Origin: Marivirga lumbricoides
Lineage (GTDB): Bacteria > Bacteroidota > Bacteroidia > Cytophagales > Cyclobacteriaceae
NCBI RefSeq assembly: GCF_014636295.1
Contig: NZ_BMEC01000021.1
Span: 1 to 50,049, forward strand
Length of the DNA stretch: 50,049 bases
Direction: 5' to 3'
This document shows, piece after piece, positions 41,985 to 50,049 of this stretch. The translations under genes were made by a program, and so were the position numbers. The notes below the pieces were generated by a model. That model saw nothing but the letters and a program-made list of their open reading frames with translations, was not told the DNA's origin and did not search any database. The first letter of the stretch is position 1; every line of letters starts with the position of its first letter.

Positions 41985-44063
41985 ATGCAAGACTATCTGA
42001 ATCATAAAAGTCCTTTTTTACAGAAAGTAGTATCGGTTATTCAAAGCAACCTGAGCGATGAGCATTTTGGAGTAACGGAACTATCTGTGGCTTTGAACAT
42101 GAGCAGGTCCAACCTGCTGCGTAAAATAAAGCAGGAAACAGGCGAGTCTGTCAGTGTGTTTATCAGAAATGTTCGCCTGCAAAATGCTCTGCTCTTATTA
42201 AAAAATGGGGAACTCACTGTTTCGGAGATTTCCTACCGGGTAGGTTTTAGCAGTACTTCTTATTTCACCAAGTGTTTTCGGGAATTATATGGCAAAACGC
42301 CCGGGGACTTCAGCAAAAATAGTGTTGAGGAGGAAAGTCCTGAAATTATAGAGGAAGAAGCTCAAAAAGCCCATACTTCCAAAAAATACCTGCTTATTGG
42401 TGTGGCCGTTTTCGTGCTTGCCATAGTTACAGGCTTATATTTTTTTCTGTACCGGATAGAAAAGAAAGAGAACAAGCTCAGCAAAACAATAGCTGTTTTA
42501 CCTTTTAAAAATGACAGTGCTGACAGTACAAATGTGTACTTTATGAATGGCTTGATGGAAGCCATATTGGACAACTTTCAGAAAATAGAAGACATGAAAG
42601 TGACCAGCCGGACGACTTCTGAAAAATACAGGAATAATTCCAAATCTATTCCTGAGTTAGCGGAGGAGTTAAATGTAAACTATTTTGTTGAGGGAAGCGG
42701 GCAGAAAATTGGAGATGAGATTGTGCTTACTATCCAGTTAATTGAGGCTCCGACCGATAAGCACCTTTGGTCAAAAAGATACAAACGAAAACTCAAAGAC
42801 GTTTTCACTTTGCAAGCAGATGTGGCAAAAAGTATAGCCGCTGAAGTGAATGCCATTATTACGCCAAAAGAACAGGAGCGCATAGAAAAAATACCAACCA
42901 ATAACCTGGTAGCCTATGATTATTACCTCAAAGGAATTGTTTTACTCAATGATGAAACAGGTAAAGGACTTGAAGAAGGGATCGTTCAATTTAAGAAAGC
43001 CATTCAGGAAGACAGTAAGTTTGCCAATGCTTATGCCTATGTGGCCATTTCTTACTATTATCTGGACCTTTTCAGACAGGAAAAGCAGTATACTGAAGAG
43101 GTGAAAAATTATGCGGACAAAGCCATCCATTTAGATGCGGATTTGGGTGAGAGTTTAATAGCTAAAGCTTTGTACCTGATGCAAATAGAGGATTATGAGC
43201 AAGCGGTGATAGCTTTGGAAGAAGTGCTGGATTTTTACCCGAATTTAGCATGGATCCATAACTTCCTATCCGATATTTATGCTTATATGCTACCGAATAC
43301 TGAGAAATATTTAATCCATGCGCTGCAAGGAATTCAGGTAGCCGTGTCCGATAAAGACTCCGTTTCTAAAAGCATTACCTTTTTGCATTTAAGCAATGCG
43401 CTGGCTCAAACCGGCTTTATGGAGGAGGCTGAGAAATACGTGATGCAATCCAAGGCGTACAATCCCCAAAACCATTATGCCAAATACCTGCATGAATATA
43501 TTAAGTTTAGTAAGCATAGAGATTTGAAGCAAACTAAAACTGCCATGATTGAGATCTACAAGGAAGATACTACCCGGATAGATGTAATCCAGGAGATTGG
43601 TAAAATATGCTATACTTTGAAAGATTATCAGGAGGCATGGGTTTACTATGATAAGCTAATCTCCCTCAGGACTGCCTTACAGTTGGATCTTTACCATAAT
43701 GAAGACGTCAATATTGCTTTTGTGTTGGAGCAATTGGGTCGTAAAAAAGAAGCAGAAGCCTTTTATGAAAGCTATTTAGCGTTTGCTAATAAGGATCAAT
43801 CAATCTATCACGATTTAATTTTTGCTTCCTACTTTGCTGCAAAGGGCGATATTGAAAAGGGGATGGAGTACATGAAAGCTTTTACTAAACAGCGCCATTA
43901 CCAGTATTGGTTTGTGCTATTTCTGGAAAGAGACCCTATACTTTCAAAAATGAGAAATCATCCGGATTACCAGCCAACCATTCAGAAAATACTGGCCAAC
44001 TTTTGGGAAGACCATGAGGATTTGAAAGCAGTGTTGGTAGAAAGAGAGATTATTGAATTGTAA
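41985..44063 (+). CDS. Membrane-tethered AraC-type HTH regulator with TPR domain
   Basis: 692 aa. The N-terminal AraC-type double HTH (about 15–110) has FGVTELSVALNMSRSNLLRK and VSEISYRVGFSSTSYFTKCF. One membrane segment follows at about 130–152. Then comes a TolB-N-like domain starting KTIAVLPFKNDSADSTNVYF (about 163–290), then TPR repeats to the end. Because the DNA-binding domain precedes the membrane segment, it faces the cytosol and the TPR part the periplasm. Such proteins pass an envelope signal directly to DNA. It diverges from the ankyrin–acyltransferase operon across a 20-bp-spaced repeat, so it probably regulates that operon and itself. Confidence 0.85.
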   Translation: MQDYLNHKSPFLQKVVSVIQSNLSDEHFGVTELSVALNMSRSNLLRKIKQETGESVSVFIRNVRLQNALLLLKNGELTVSEISYRVGFSSTSYFTKCFRELYGKTPGDFSKNSVEEESPEIIEEEAQKAHTSKKYLLIGVAVFVLAIVTGLYFFLYRIEKKENKLSKTIAVLPFKNDSADSTNVYFMNGLMEAILDNFQKIEDMKVTSRTTSEKYRNNSKSIPELAEELNVNYFVEGSGQKIGDEIVLTIQLIEAPTDKHLWSKRYKRKLKDVFTLQADVAKSIAAEVNAIITPKEQERIEKIPTNNLVAYDYYLKGIVLLNDETGKGLEEGIVQFKKAIQEDSKFANAYAYVAISYYYLDLFRQEKQYTEEVKNYADKAIHLDADLGESLIAKALYLMQIEDYEQAVIALEEVLDFYPNLAWIHNFLSDIYAYMLPNTEKYLIHALQGIQVAVSDKDSVSKSITFLHLSNALAQTGFMEEAEKYVMQSKAYNPQNHYAKYLHEYIKFSKHRDLKQTKTAMIEIYKEDTTRIDVIQEIGKICYTLKDYQEAWVYYDKLISLRTALQLDLYHNEDVNIAFVLEQLGRKKEAEAFYESYLAFANKDQSIYHDLIFASYFAAKGDIEKGMEYMKAFTKQRHYQYWFVLFLERDPILSKMRNHPDYQPTIQKILANFWEDHEDLKAVLVEREIIEL

Positions 44064-44142
44064 AGTTTGAGTCAGCTCAGTTTTTTGTAGCTGGTCAGCT
44101 ATATCTCAGGTATTTCACTTTGGATTTTTTATCTACCTAATT

Positions 44143-44195
44143 GAGAGATGGTAGAATTTCAATGGTAATAGGTTCAATCCACAATGCCTGGATGA
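44143..44195 (+). repeat. R2 repeat, copy 1
   Basis: AGAGATGGTAGAATTTCAAT, GGTAATAG, then ATCCA/TGGAT hairpin. The first 28 bases match copy 2 (44823) at 26 positions. Confidence 0.65.
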
Positions 44196-44221
44196 GATAT
44201 CAAATATTGCTTAAGCTAAAA

Positions 44222-44590
44222 TTAAGCTTTTTTGCCCATCCAGCCCAAATGCGTGTGTTTGAAGTCGTCCTCATACTTTAAGCCATAGCCAAAAATTCTG
44301 TCCATAGCCGAATGGCCAAAAAGAATTATGCCGGCAAAACTAAGTTCAGAATGGTTAGCCCAAACGCCCAGTGCCAAGATGATGATGGCGAGTAACTTAT
44401 GATGAAATAGGTTATATAGCCGGGCACCTACTTTGGAATTCAATAAATAACCCAGCATAGATAAGTCCGGTAGTAGGAGGAAAGCAGGGAAAACCCACCA
44501 GGCATAATCCAGTTGGGCAAAAAGGATAATAGAAAGAGCAAACTGTGCTACTTCTTCTGCTTTTAAGAGGGTATTCATTTGAGGCGTCAT
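44222..44590 (-). CDS. DUF4260-family membrane protein
   Basis: 122 aa with about three to four membrane segments. PAFLLLPDLSMLGYLLNSKVG, YNLFHHKLLAI and FGHSAMDRIFGYGLKYEDDF followed by KHTHLGWMGK match the DUF4260 family. The conserved His and Asp residues suggest a metal-binding or hydrolytic membrane site, but no function is established. It is a single gene, framed on both sides by R2 repeats, and it points away from a palindrome at 44745–44762 that may be its operator. Confidence 0.8.
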   Translation of the reverse strand: MTPQMNTLLKAEEVAQFALSIILFAQLDYAWWVFPAFLLLPDLSMLGYLLNSKVGARLYNLFHHKLLAIIILALGVWANHSELSFAGIILFGHSAMDRIFGYGLKYEDDFKHTHLGWMGKKA

Positions 44591-44744
44591 ATCTGTTGTT
44601 GTATTTAAATGGAGTCTGTTAGGTAATCATGTGATAATCAATGATATGTGTCTGAAAGTCAGTAATAAATGATTACTCATTGTGTAATCTGATTTTAGAT
44701 TCCATATAATCTGTTACAAAGTACAGCAACTTGATGGTTATCTC

Positions 44745-44762
44745 TCTTGACAAATGTCAAGA
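44745..44762. promoter_or_regulatory. Palindrome TCTTGACA-AA-TGTCAAGA, operator candidate
   Basis: Perfect eight-base arms with a two-base centre, about 155 bp upstream of the DUF4260 start. The form is typical of a homodimeric repressor site. Confidence 0.4.
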
Positions 44763-44822
44763 ATTTTCCATTTGGTCTTTTCGAATAGGGCCATATGTTT
44801 CGGCCGTTTATTACTAGAATAT

Positions 44823-44882
44823 AGAGATGGTGGAATTTCAATAGTAATAGACCCAACCCACCATTAAAGGCGGGTTAGGATG
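44823..44882 (+). repeat. R2 repeat, copy 2, with mini-hairpin
   Basis: AGAGATGGTGGAATTTCAAT, AGTAATAG, then AACCCACC/GGCGGGTT hairpin. Partner of 44143–44195. Confidence 0.65.
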
Positions 44883-44926
44883 CTTCTGTTTTTAAAAGAA
44901 ACTTAGTTGTAAACTCTCATCGGGTA

Positions 44927-45316
44927 TCAACATTGAGGCTGAACTACAGCCACTTCTCTGAATACTTGCCATCGGTCTTTCTCCCATCGGAAATCCAAAC
45001 TAAATACAAATTTCTGTTCAGCTCCGGTAAGATTCACTTTTCGGATCACTATGGCATGTCCTAAATTTCCCTCTATTTCCATATTACTGATTTCAAACCA
45101 ATCGTTTAAAGGTGCATCACCATTTTCCTTTTTGGATTGAAACATGCTTTTCACCATATTTTTGTCTAATACATTACTCTTACCTTTATGATCCACCATA
45201 AAAACTTTAAGGTTTTCGTGGTAAACCAATTCCAGTTGCTCTAAATTAAAAGTTGTTCCTGCTTCAATTAAACTTTCAATGGCCTGTTTCAATGATTTGT
45301 CTGATTGTACTATCAT
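44927..45316 (-). CDS. NTF2-like (SnoaL/DUF4440-type) protein
   Basis: 129 aa, soluble, no signal. It begins with helices (KSLKQAIESLIEAGTTFNLE) followed by LELVYHENLKVFMVDHKGKS, then beta strands ISNMEIEGNLGHAIVIRKVN and FSLDFRWEKDRWQVFREVAV. This is the cone-shaped NTF2 fold used for small-molecule binding or enzymes of varied roles. The ligand is unknown. It is oriented with the AraC regulator gene, whose stop lies 101 bp upstream of its start, so the regulator may control it. Confidence 0.7.
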   Translation of the reverse strand: MIVQSDKSLKQAIESLIEAGTTFNLEQLELVYHENLKVFMVDHKGKSNVLDKNMVKSMFQSKKENGDAPLNDWFEISNMEIEGNLGHAIVIRKVNLTGAEQKFVFSLDFRWEKDRWQVFREVAVVQPQC

Positions 45317-45417
45317 TTTAAGTGTTTTTTTATATCAATTTTTAAATCGATACAAAGATCAGTCACCATCATGTTTTGATGATTATCAATGTGTTTTTAA
45401 AAATAGTCAATCTCTCA

Positions 45418-46299
45418 TCAGGGAGTTTTTTTCAATTTTCCCTGGAATTGAATCGGGGTAATGTGAGTATGTTTTTTGAAGAAGCGAATGAAGTTGGAGG
45501 GTTCTTTAAAGCCCATTTTATAGGCAATTTCCTGAGAGGTATATTTGTTTTCTGAAAGGGTTCTTTTTATTTCCAACAATAACCAGCCATCGATAAATTC
45601 TTTGGCGGTTTTATTCACTATTTCTTTGCAAATCTCATTTAAATAATTGTAAGATACCTTCATTTTGATAGCATAGTCCTTAGCATTATGTAGCTCACTA
45701 AAATGTGAACTAATCAATTGTTTAAATCGATGGAAATCCTTAAATCTATGTGTATCAAAAAACTGCTGTTGATTGCAAGCAAGCCGTTTGATTTGGAAGA
45801 GTAAAGTCATAAACACAGAATGAACAATTTCTGATTTAAGGTTAGTGTTTTTGTCTTCAAGTAAATTTTCTAGCAGCCGTAAAACAGGTGTCAAATTATC
45901 AATATTTTTTGAGCCTATATTGATAGATGCTGTATGGAAAATCTGAAGAAAGTGAAAAAGGTTTTTGTCACGTATGTTTTGCGTGATAAAACTTTCATCG
46001 AAACCAATAACATACCCCTCTACATTGAGTTTCCTGCTAAATGAATGAACCTGACCTTTAGTAATAGGAAGGATAATGCCGGGAGCTAAAGTTGCTTCCT
46101 GAAAATCTACGGAATGCTTACTTTGTCCTTTTGCAACAATTAGGAGTGCGTGAAACCCTATCCGGTGGGGTTCGGATAAATCAAAATTGCTTTCCGAAAC
46201 GCGTTTGTATAGTTTGTGAAGAGGTAAAAATTCAAATGGAATTGGCTGTTTTAAAAAGCGTGAAAAAAGAATATTTTCTATTTCATTTTTTATGAGCAA
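45418..46299 (-). CDS. AraC-family transcriptional regulator
   Basis: 293 aa. The N-terminal cupin-like sensing domain (about 20–130) includes HALLIVAKGQSKHSVDFQEA and PGIILPITKGQVHSF. The C-terminal AraC DNA-binding domain (about 190–290) has AKDYAIKMKVSYNYLNEICK and TSQEIAYKMGFKEPSNFIRF, ending FKKHTHITPIQF. The inducer is unknown. The likely target is the NTF2-like gene 101 bp downstream on the same strand, or the regulator itself. The start is followed upstream by a short 56-bp gap to the next gene. Confidence 0.85.
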   Translation of the reverse strand: MLIKNEIENILFSRFLKQPIPFEFLPLHKLYKRVSESNFDLSEPHRIGFHALLIVAKGQSKHSVDFQEATLAPGIILPITKGQVHSFSRKLNVEGYVIGFDESFITQNIRDKNLFHFLQIFHTASINIGSKNIDNLTPVLRLLENLLEDKNTNLKSEIVHSVFMTLLFQIKRLACNQQQFFDTHRFKDFHRFKQLISSHFSELHNAKDYAIKMKVSYNYLNEICKEIVNKTAKEFIDGWLLLEIKRTLSENKYTSQEIAYKMGFKEPSNFIRFFKKHTHITPIQFQGKLKKTP

Positions 46300-46355
46300 T
46301 TTCAGTCTTTTTAAATAATGTTAAATGTTTGTGTGAGTTGTATTTTACTATTAGA

Positions 46356-46952
46356 TTATTTCAATTCAAACTCTTTCCAGTTCTTTTTTATAAATTCTAA
46401 TCTGTGATTATCCATTTCTTGAGGGTTGTAGCCAAAGGCAATCTCTTGCAAAGAGTCATAATCATCAGTTGATTTTGCAGCTTCAATCAGTCTCAGCATT
46501 TCATTATTTTTCATTAGTTTGTAAGCAGCCATCAATCTTTCGAGTTTATTATCAAGCAGTTCTTTTTCTAACTCACCTTCAAAAGTAAATTCTTTATCTA
46601 TATCTCCGATTGCAATAGCAGATTCAAATTGATAACTATGATAAATAGCTTTTAGATAATCGGAAAACCCATCCATTGCATCATTAATTTTCTTGCTAAA
46701 AAGAGTTGTATTCTTTTTGTCACTTTTGTAAGCTTTCTCTAAAATTTTATAATAGATTTTTTGAGTTAAGTCAGATCCATATAATGCATTCATTATTATG
46801 TCATAGCTAATTTCCGGTAAATCCTTTCCTAATTCAATCTGTACAAATTCACTGATCAATCTGTTATTATTTCCTGCCAGGTTCAGGAGGTGTTTCTGCC
46901 TTGATTTAGCTTTATATTGTTCTTTTAGTTCCTTTTTTTTCGCTTTATCCAT
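46356..46952 (-). CDS. Hypothetical helical protein
   Basis: 198 aa, soluble and almost wholly helical, with a very basic beginning (MDKAKKKELKEQYKAKSRQK). No known family was recognised. Segments such as LIEAAKSTDDYDSLQEIAFG, near the end, suggest helical-repeat packing. The highly charged start may bind nucleic acid or form a coiled coil. It follows the M48 peptidase gene on the same strand across a 136-bp gap with a tandem ATTATAGTCCATA repeat, so it may share its transcript. Confidence 0.55.
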   Translation of the reverse strand: MDKAKKKELKEQYKAKSRQKHLLNLAGNNNRLISEFVQIELGKDLPEISYDIIMNALYGSDLTQKIYYKILEKAYKSDKKNTTLFSKKINDAMDGFSDYLKAIYHSYQFESAIAIGDIDKEFTFEGELEKELLDNKLERLMAAYKLMKNNEMLRLIEAAKSTDDYDSLQEIAFGYNPQEMDNHRLEFIKKNWKEFELK

Positions 46953-47088
46953 TTTGATTCATATCTCTTGAAATCCTTTCCTATTTAGCCATTTTCGGGT
47001 GTTCTTCTTCCAAATTATCAGCAGCAGTTCATTATAGTCCATAATTATAGTCCATAAGTTGAGGAGGAGGAGGGAGAAACTATTTTTT

Positions 47089-49227
47089 CTATAGCTGCTG
47101 AGGAATAGAGTCACCTTTAAGATTACCCTCTCTATGAGTATATAAATTCAGTTGAAAATCAGTTAGTTTTTTCAGTGAACTGCCATACCATGCTCCGATA
47201 GCTTGTGAAGTAATATTTATTAAATTGGAAATGCTTAAGAAGGCTTGTTCATCAAAAAAGCTTATTTTAGAATGGTAGTTAACGGAGCTGTTGTAAGATT
47301 TTAGTAACTCTCTGTTTTCTTCAGAGTTAATGTTTAAAAGGAGCTTTTCAATATCCTGTACTTTTAAAAAATCCTTGAACTGCTTTTCAAAAGACGATAA
47401 CTCTGCAGCTAGTTGCTTAATGCCATCATCAGTCCATCTGGTTTGAGAGTAAAGTTTTTTAGTGAAATTTTCAAAATTACTGTTTAGTTTATCGATGGAT
47501 TTTATAATTCCAGTTACATTAAAATAATTGTAATATAACTGTTCCAGTTCCTTTTGTTTGTTAGCGTGCAAAGCTCTCTGATAATTATAAATAAATGCAT
47601 TTTTATCAGCATTGATCACAAATACTTCCTCCTCTTCAATTTCTTTTTTAAGGCTGATAATTAGACTATTAGCTTCTTTTCTTTTGTACTTTTTATTATC
47701 AAACTCGAAGTATTTAGTAGGAATTTGCTTTAGTACAATCTGCTTTAAAATTTCTAAATCAATTTTGTTAGACTCTAACCTCTTAATGCTTTCTACGGTT
47801 TCCATTGAATACACTTCGTCAAAACTTTGAGTAGTTGTAAGTGCTATTAGCGCTTCTATATTCAATTGAGAGAGGTATCTGCCTTCATAAAAACCATTAT
47901 AATCTTCTGAAATCTTATATTTGTTAATTTCATGTTGTACAAAATTCTGATATTCTTCTTGATTAAGATCAGTAAATTCAATATCGGGAAATCCTACTCT
48001 GTAGAGGTTTTGTGTAACATCTTTTTTTATACTATCAGCGTCTGTAAAAATCTCCCAGGCAGATCTTTCATTAACTTCAGCTTCAATATTTACTTGCGAA
48101 ATATTATTTTCTCTTTCTTTTAAAGTGGGGTGAGATGCCCATTGGTCTTTGATGTTAACCCTTGACTTGACTATACTATTTTCAAGATTTTTGTCTGTAA
48201 TTATTGGAAATCCATCTTTAACTGTCATTTTGTTCTGTATTGCCAGAAAAGAGGTGGTGTAGGAATGATTTGAATAGATGTCACTACTTGCTTTTGATTC
48301 TGATGCCAGTGAATTAAGGTAGGTAGTAGTATAGTTGTAAGAAAAAGCTGAGAACTCTAACTTTCGTAAAGCATCCCTAAACGATTTATTACCGCTCACA
48401 CTTACTGCCATCAAATCAGCATGGTACTCCATTTCTCTTGATAACTTCATGTAGTTGATGTTGATCAAATTATATGCAATCTTTAACAATCCTCTTACTC
48501 TTTCTACAAGCCAAAATGTTATTCCTGCAAAAAAACCAAAAACACCACCAGTTTGAGCCCATCCGTGCAAAGCATTATCCCAGTTATCATAATCGTACAC
48601 CAGGTTATAAATTACTCTGTTTACGGTATATATGTAACTGCCTATTTTCATACTTCGCTGAGAAAAATGCCCGAATTCATGGGCAAGAGCGGCTTTAAGT
48701 TCACTTATAGATAGTGTATTTACCAAGCCTAATCCAATTTCAAGGTTCTTTTTGACTGGAAAAAATAGACTCCAAAAGCTTGAGTTATAAAATACCATGG
48801 CATTTACTTCAGGAGAAAGAAAAATCTTTTTTGGAAATTTAGTTTTAGTATCGTTGTTTAAGTTTCTAATAAATGCAAATAACTCTGGATGTTCACTCTC
48901 CTTTACCTCTATTCTTAATGGATTGTCATTTCTATTCTTTGAAAAGATAAATTTGAAAAGGAATATGAATAGCATCAAGCCAAAAACAATTATTCCAGCA
49001 CCTGCGGCTAATGTAATGAAGCTTGGTTTGGCCGTAATAAGTGAAATGCCCGCCCATACTGATAAAAACATGATGCCTCCAGCTAAAACAACTAAAATTA
49101 TATAAAACATTAAGAATAATAATACAGAGAAAATTACTGCACTTACAGATTTCCGAAATTGTGGAGAGGGGCTAATAAAGTTATAATTTTCTAATAATGG
49201 AGATTTTGGATATAGGTTGGATTTCAT
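47089..49227 (-). CDS. M48-family membrane metallopeptidase
   Basis: 712-aa inner membrane protease. Two N-terminal membrane segments (about 30–62 and 70–97) precede the M48 catalytic domain. The zinc motif is HEFGH at 183–187, with Glu184 as catalytic residue, and the third ligand Glu267 lies in SREMEYHADLMA. A further hydrophobic segment lies at about 226–242. The long C-terminal half (about 380–712) is helical and not found in short HtpX-type members. Family members degrade misfolded membrane proteins or process signals. The extension may recruit substrates. It lies on the same strand as the hypothetical gene at 46356. Confidence 0.85.
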   Translation of the reverse strand: MKSNLYPKSPLLENYNFISPSPQFRKSVSAVIFSVLLFLMFYIILVVLAGGIMFLSVWAGISLITAKPSFITLAAGAGIIVFGLMLFIFLFKFIFSKNRNDNPLRIEVKESEHPELFAFIRNLNNDTKTKFPKKIFLSPEVNAMVFYNSSFWSLFFPVKKNLEIGLGLVNTLSISELKAALAHEFGHFSQRSMKIGSYIYTVNRVIYNLVYDYDNWDNALHGWAQTGGVFGFFAGITFWLVERVRGLLKIAYNLININYMKLSREMEYHADLMAVSVSGNKSFRDALRKLEFSAFSYNYTTTYLNSLASESKASSDIYSNHSYTTSFLAIQNKMTVKDGFPIITDKNLENSIVKSRVNIKDQWASHPTLKERENNISQVNIEAEVNERSAWEIFTDADSIKKDVTQNLYRVGFPDIEFTDLNQEEYQNFVQHEINKYKISEDYNGFYEGRYLSQLNIEALIALTTTQSFDEVYSMETVESIKRLESNKIDLEILKQIVLKQIPTKYFEFDNKKYKRKEANSLIISLKKEIEEEEVFVINADKNAFIYNYQRALHANKQKELEQLYYNYFNVTGIIKSIDKLNSNFENFTKKLYSQTRWTDDGIKQLAAELSSFEKQFKDFLKVQDIEKLLLNINSEENRELLKSYNSSVNYHSKISFFDEQAFLSISNLINITSQAIGAWYGSSLKKLTDFQLNLYTHREGNLKGDSIPQQL

Positions 49228-49459
49228 AAAGTGAAAATGTAAGGCTTCAAAAATTTTAATTCATTATGTGTTGTAGTGCTCACTATAATTATAAACGGAT
49301 GAACATAATTAATTTCTTTTTCAAATCCAATGAATTCATCAAATAGCACATAATCTATTTACCTTTTTAGCTTGGAAAGGATAGAATCAGGAGTTGATTG
49401 AAGATCCGGCAATGAGGCAGTTGGTAGTTAATGTGTCAAACTATTTTAGGACAGGACAG

Positions 49460-49885
49460 TTAAATTTTCAATACTTGCTGTTTTAAATTTTTGCCGTTGA
49501 TCAATCCGTTTTTGATTTTAACGTTAAATTCTTTTTCCTCCATATAGGGAGGTTTAATAGTAATATTTAACTCAAAATTTTCTAAAGTATTAATATCAAT
49601 ATGTTTTATATATCTGGAACTAATGCTATTTAAACTCAGATCTTTAATTTCAATATCAGAGGCATAATACTTATCATACTTATGATATTCTTCTTGGTTT
49701 TCTGCAAAAATTTCTAATTCGTAGAGTTTATCAGTTGGTTGAAAACAGTATAAAGTACCAAGGTAAAATTCATCCCTTCTTGATTCCCAATTCATATTAG
49801 AATAGCCAATAAATAATTTACGACTTTTCTTATCTTCAATTTCAATGATGTTTTTATTAAAGGAAAAAATAGATGTTTTTTGCAT
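49460..49885 (-). CDS. Hypothetical beta-rich protein
   Basis: 141 aa, soluble, no signal, with alternating strands throughout (KLFIGYSNMNWESRRDEFYL, LGTLYCFQPTDKLYELEIFA, LENFELNITIKPPY). No family was recognised. It is separated from the M48 gene by 232 bp in which nothing further was found. Its upstream flank carries the strong hairpin at 49990–50032, which probably ends a transcript arriving from outside the window. Confidence 0.55.
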   Translation of the reverse strand: MQKTSIFSFNKNIIEIEDKKSRKLFIGYSNMNWESRRDEFYLGTLYCFQPTDKLYELEIFAENQEEYHKYDKYYASDIEIKDLSLNSISSRYIKHIDINTLENFELNITIKPPYMEEKEFNVKIKNGLINGKNLKQQVLKI

Positions 49886-49989
49886 GTAATCATAAAATCT
49901 ATTGATATTGTCTTCTACAATATTTAGGGCATCACTTTTAAATAAAACCCACTAAAATAGAGGTAATTAGCTGTATTAATCTATAGAAT

Positions 49990-50032
49990 AAAACCCCGAA
50001 ATTAGCTAGATAAAGCTTTTTTCGGGGTTTTT
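49990..50032. terminator. Strong, possibly bidirectional, terminator
   Basis: AAAACCCCGAAA pairs with TTTTCGGGGTTTTT around a 15-base loop. It is T-rich on both strands, so it could stop transcription from either side. Confidence 0.8.
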
Positions 50033-50049
50033 GATTTGTTAAATTGTAG

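Larger units (their letters stand above)
44591..44926. other. Non-coding region with palindrome and R2 copy
   Basis: 336 bp upstream of the DUF4260 gene. It contains the palindrome at 44745–44762 and R2 copy 2 at 44823–44882. No other structure was recognised. Confidence 0.5.

Overview
The window looks like a chromosome segment from a member of the Bacteroidota, most likely a gliding or marine Cytophagales-type bacterium. The evidence is SusC/SusD pairs, type IX secretion (T9SS) C-terminal sorting tails on the secreted hydrolases, LytTR two-component regulation, NagB–PIG-L fusions, AT-rich sequence with weak A-rich ribosome binding sites, and promoters of the TAnnTTTG type. No rRNA, tRNA or CRISPR array was seen.

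Region 1 (1–2.5 kb): a perfect 36-bp palindrome, an RT-less group II intron remnant invaded by small hairpins, and a minus-strand pair made of a 74-aa unknown protein and a 418-aa protein whose N-terminus carries the Thr/Asp/Lys catalytic pattern of proteasome-beta/HslV Ntn hydrolases. Region 2 (2.6–27.8 kb) is a complete chitin utilisation locus. A secreted GH16-like/CBM6 enzyme is followed by two giant T9SS-exported GH18 chitinases, the first with two catalytic domains; their Ig/CBM modules are near-identical at DNA level. Next come a LytTR response regulator and LytS-type sensor kinase, divergent from SusC–SusD–ROK kinase–NagB/PIG-L fusion–GH20 hexosaminidase–NagX-like membrane protein–sodium/solute symporter. 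The implied flow is: chitin cut outside, oligomers imported by SusCD, trimmed by GH20, GlcNAc taken up by the symporter, phosphorylated by the ROK kinase, then deacetylated and deaminated by the fusion protein. A candidate direct-repeat operator lies between the kinase and SusC. A 199-bp MITE-like element and a degenerate inverted relative flank the two chitinases.

Region 3 (28–40 kb) is an accessory stretch of minus-strand genes: DUF4919, several lipoproteins of unknown function, an APC permease, a small membrane protein, a frameshifted GH43–CBM6 gene, DUF4288, a serine hydrolase, and a putative toroid-like membrane protein. It is punctuated by a dispersed palindromic repeat (called R1 here): seven copies in the window, all in one orientation, five of them just beyond the stop codons of minus-strand genes. 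A second scrap of group II intron lies here too.

Region 4 (40–50 kb): an acyltransferase-3 gene and an ankyrin lipoprotein gene diverge from a membrane-tethered HTH–TPR regulator, with a direct-repeat candidate operator between them. Then follow DUF4260, an NTF2-like protein, an AraC regulator, a hypothetical protein, a large M48 metallopeptidase, another hypothetical protein and a strong terminator at the window's end.

All assignments come from reading motifs by eye; no database search was run.
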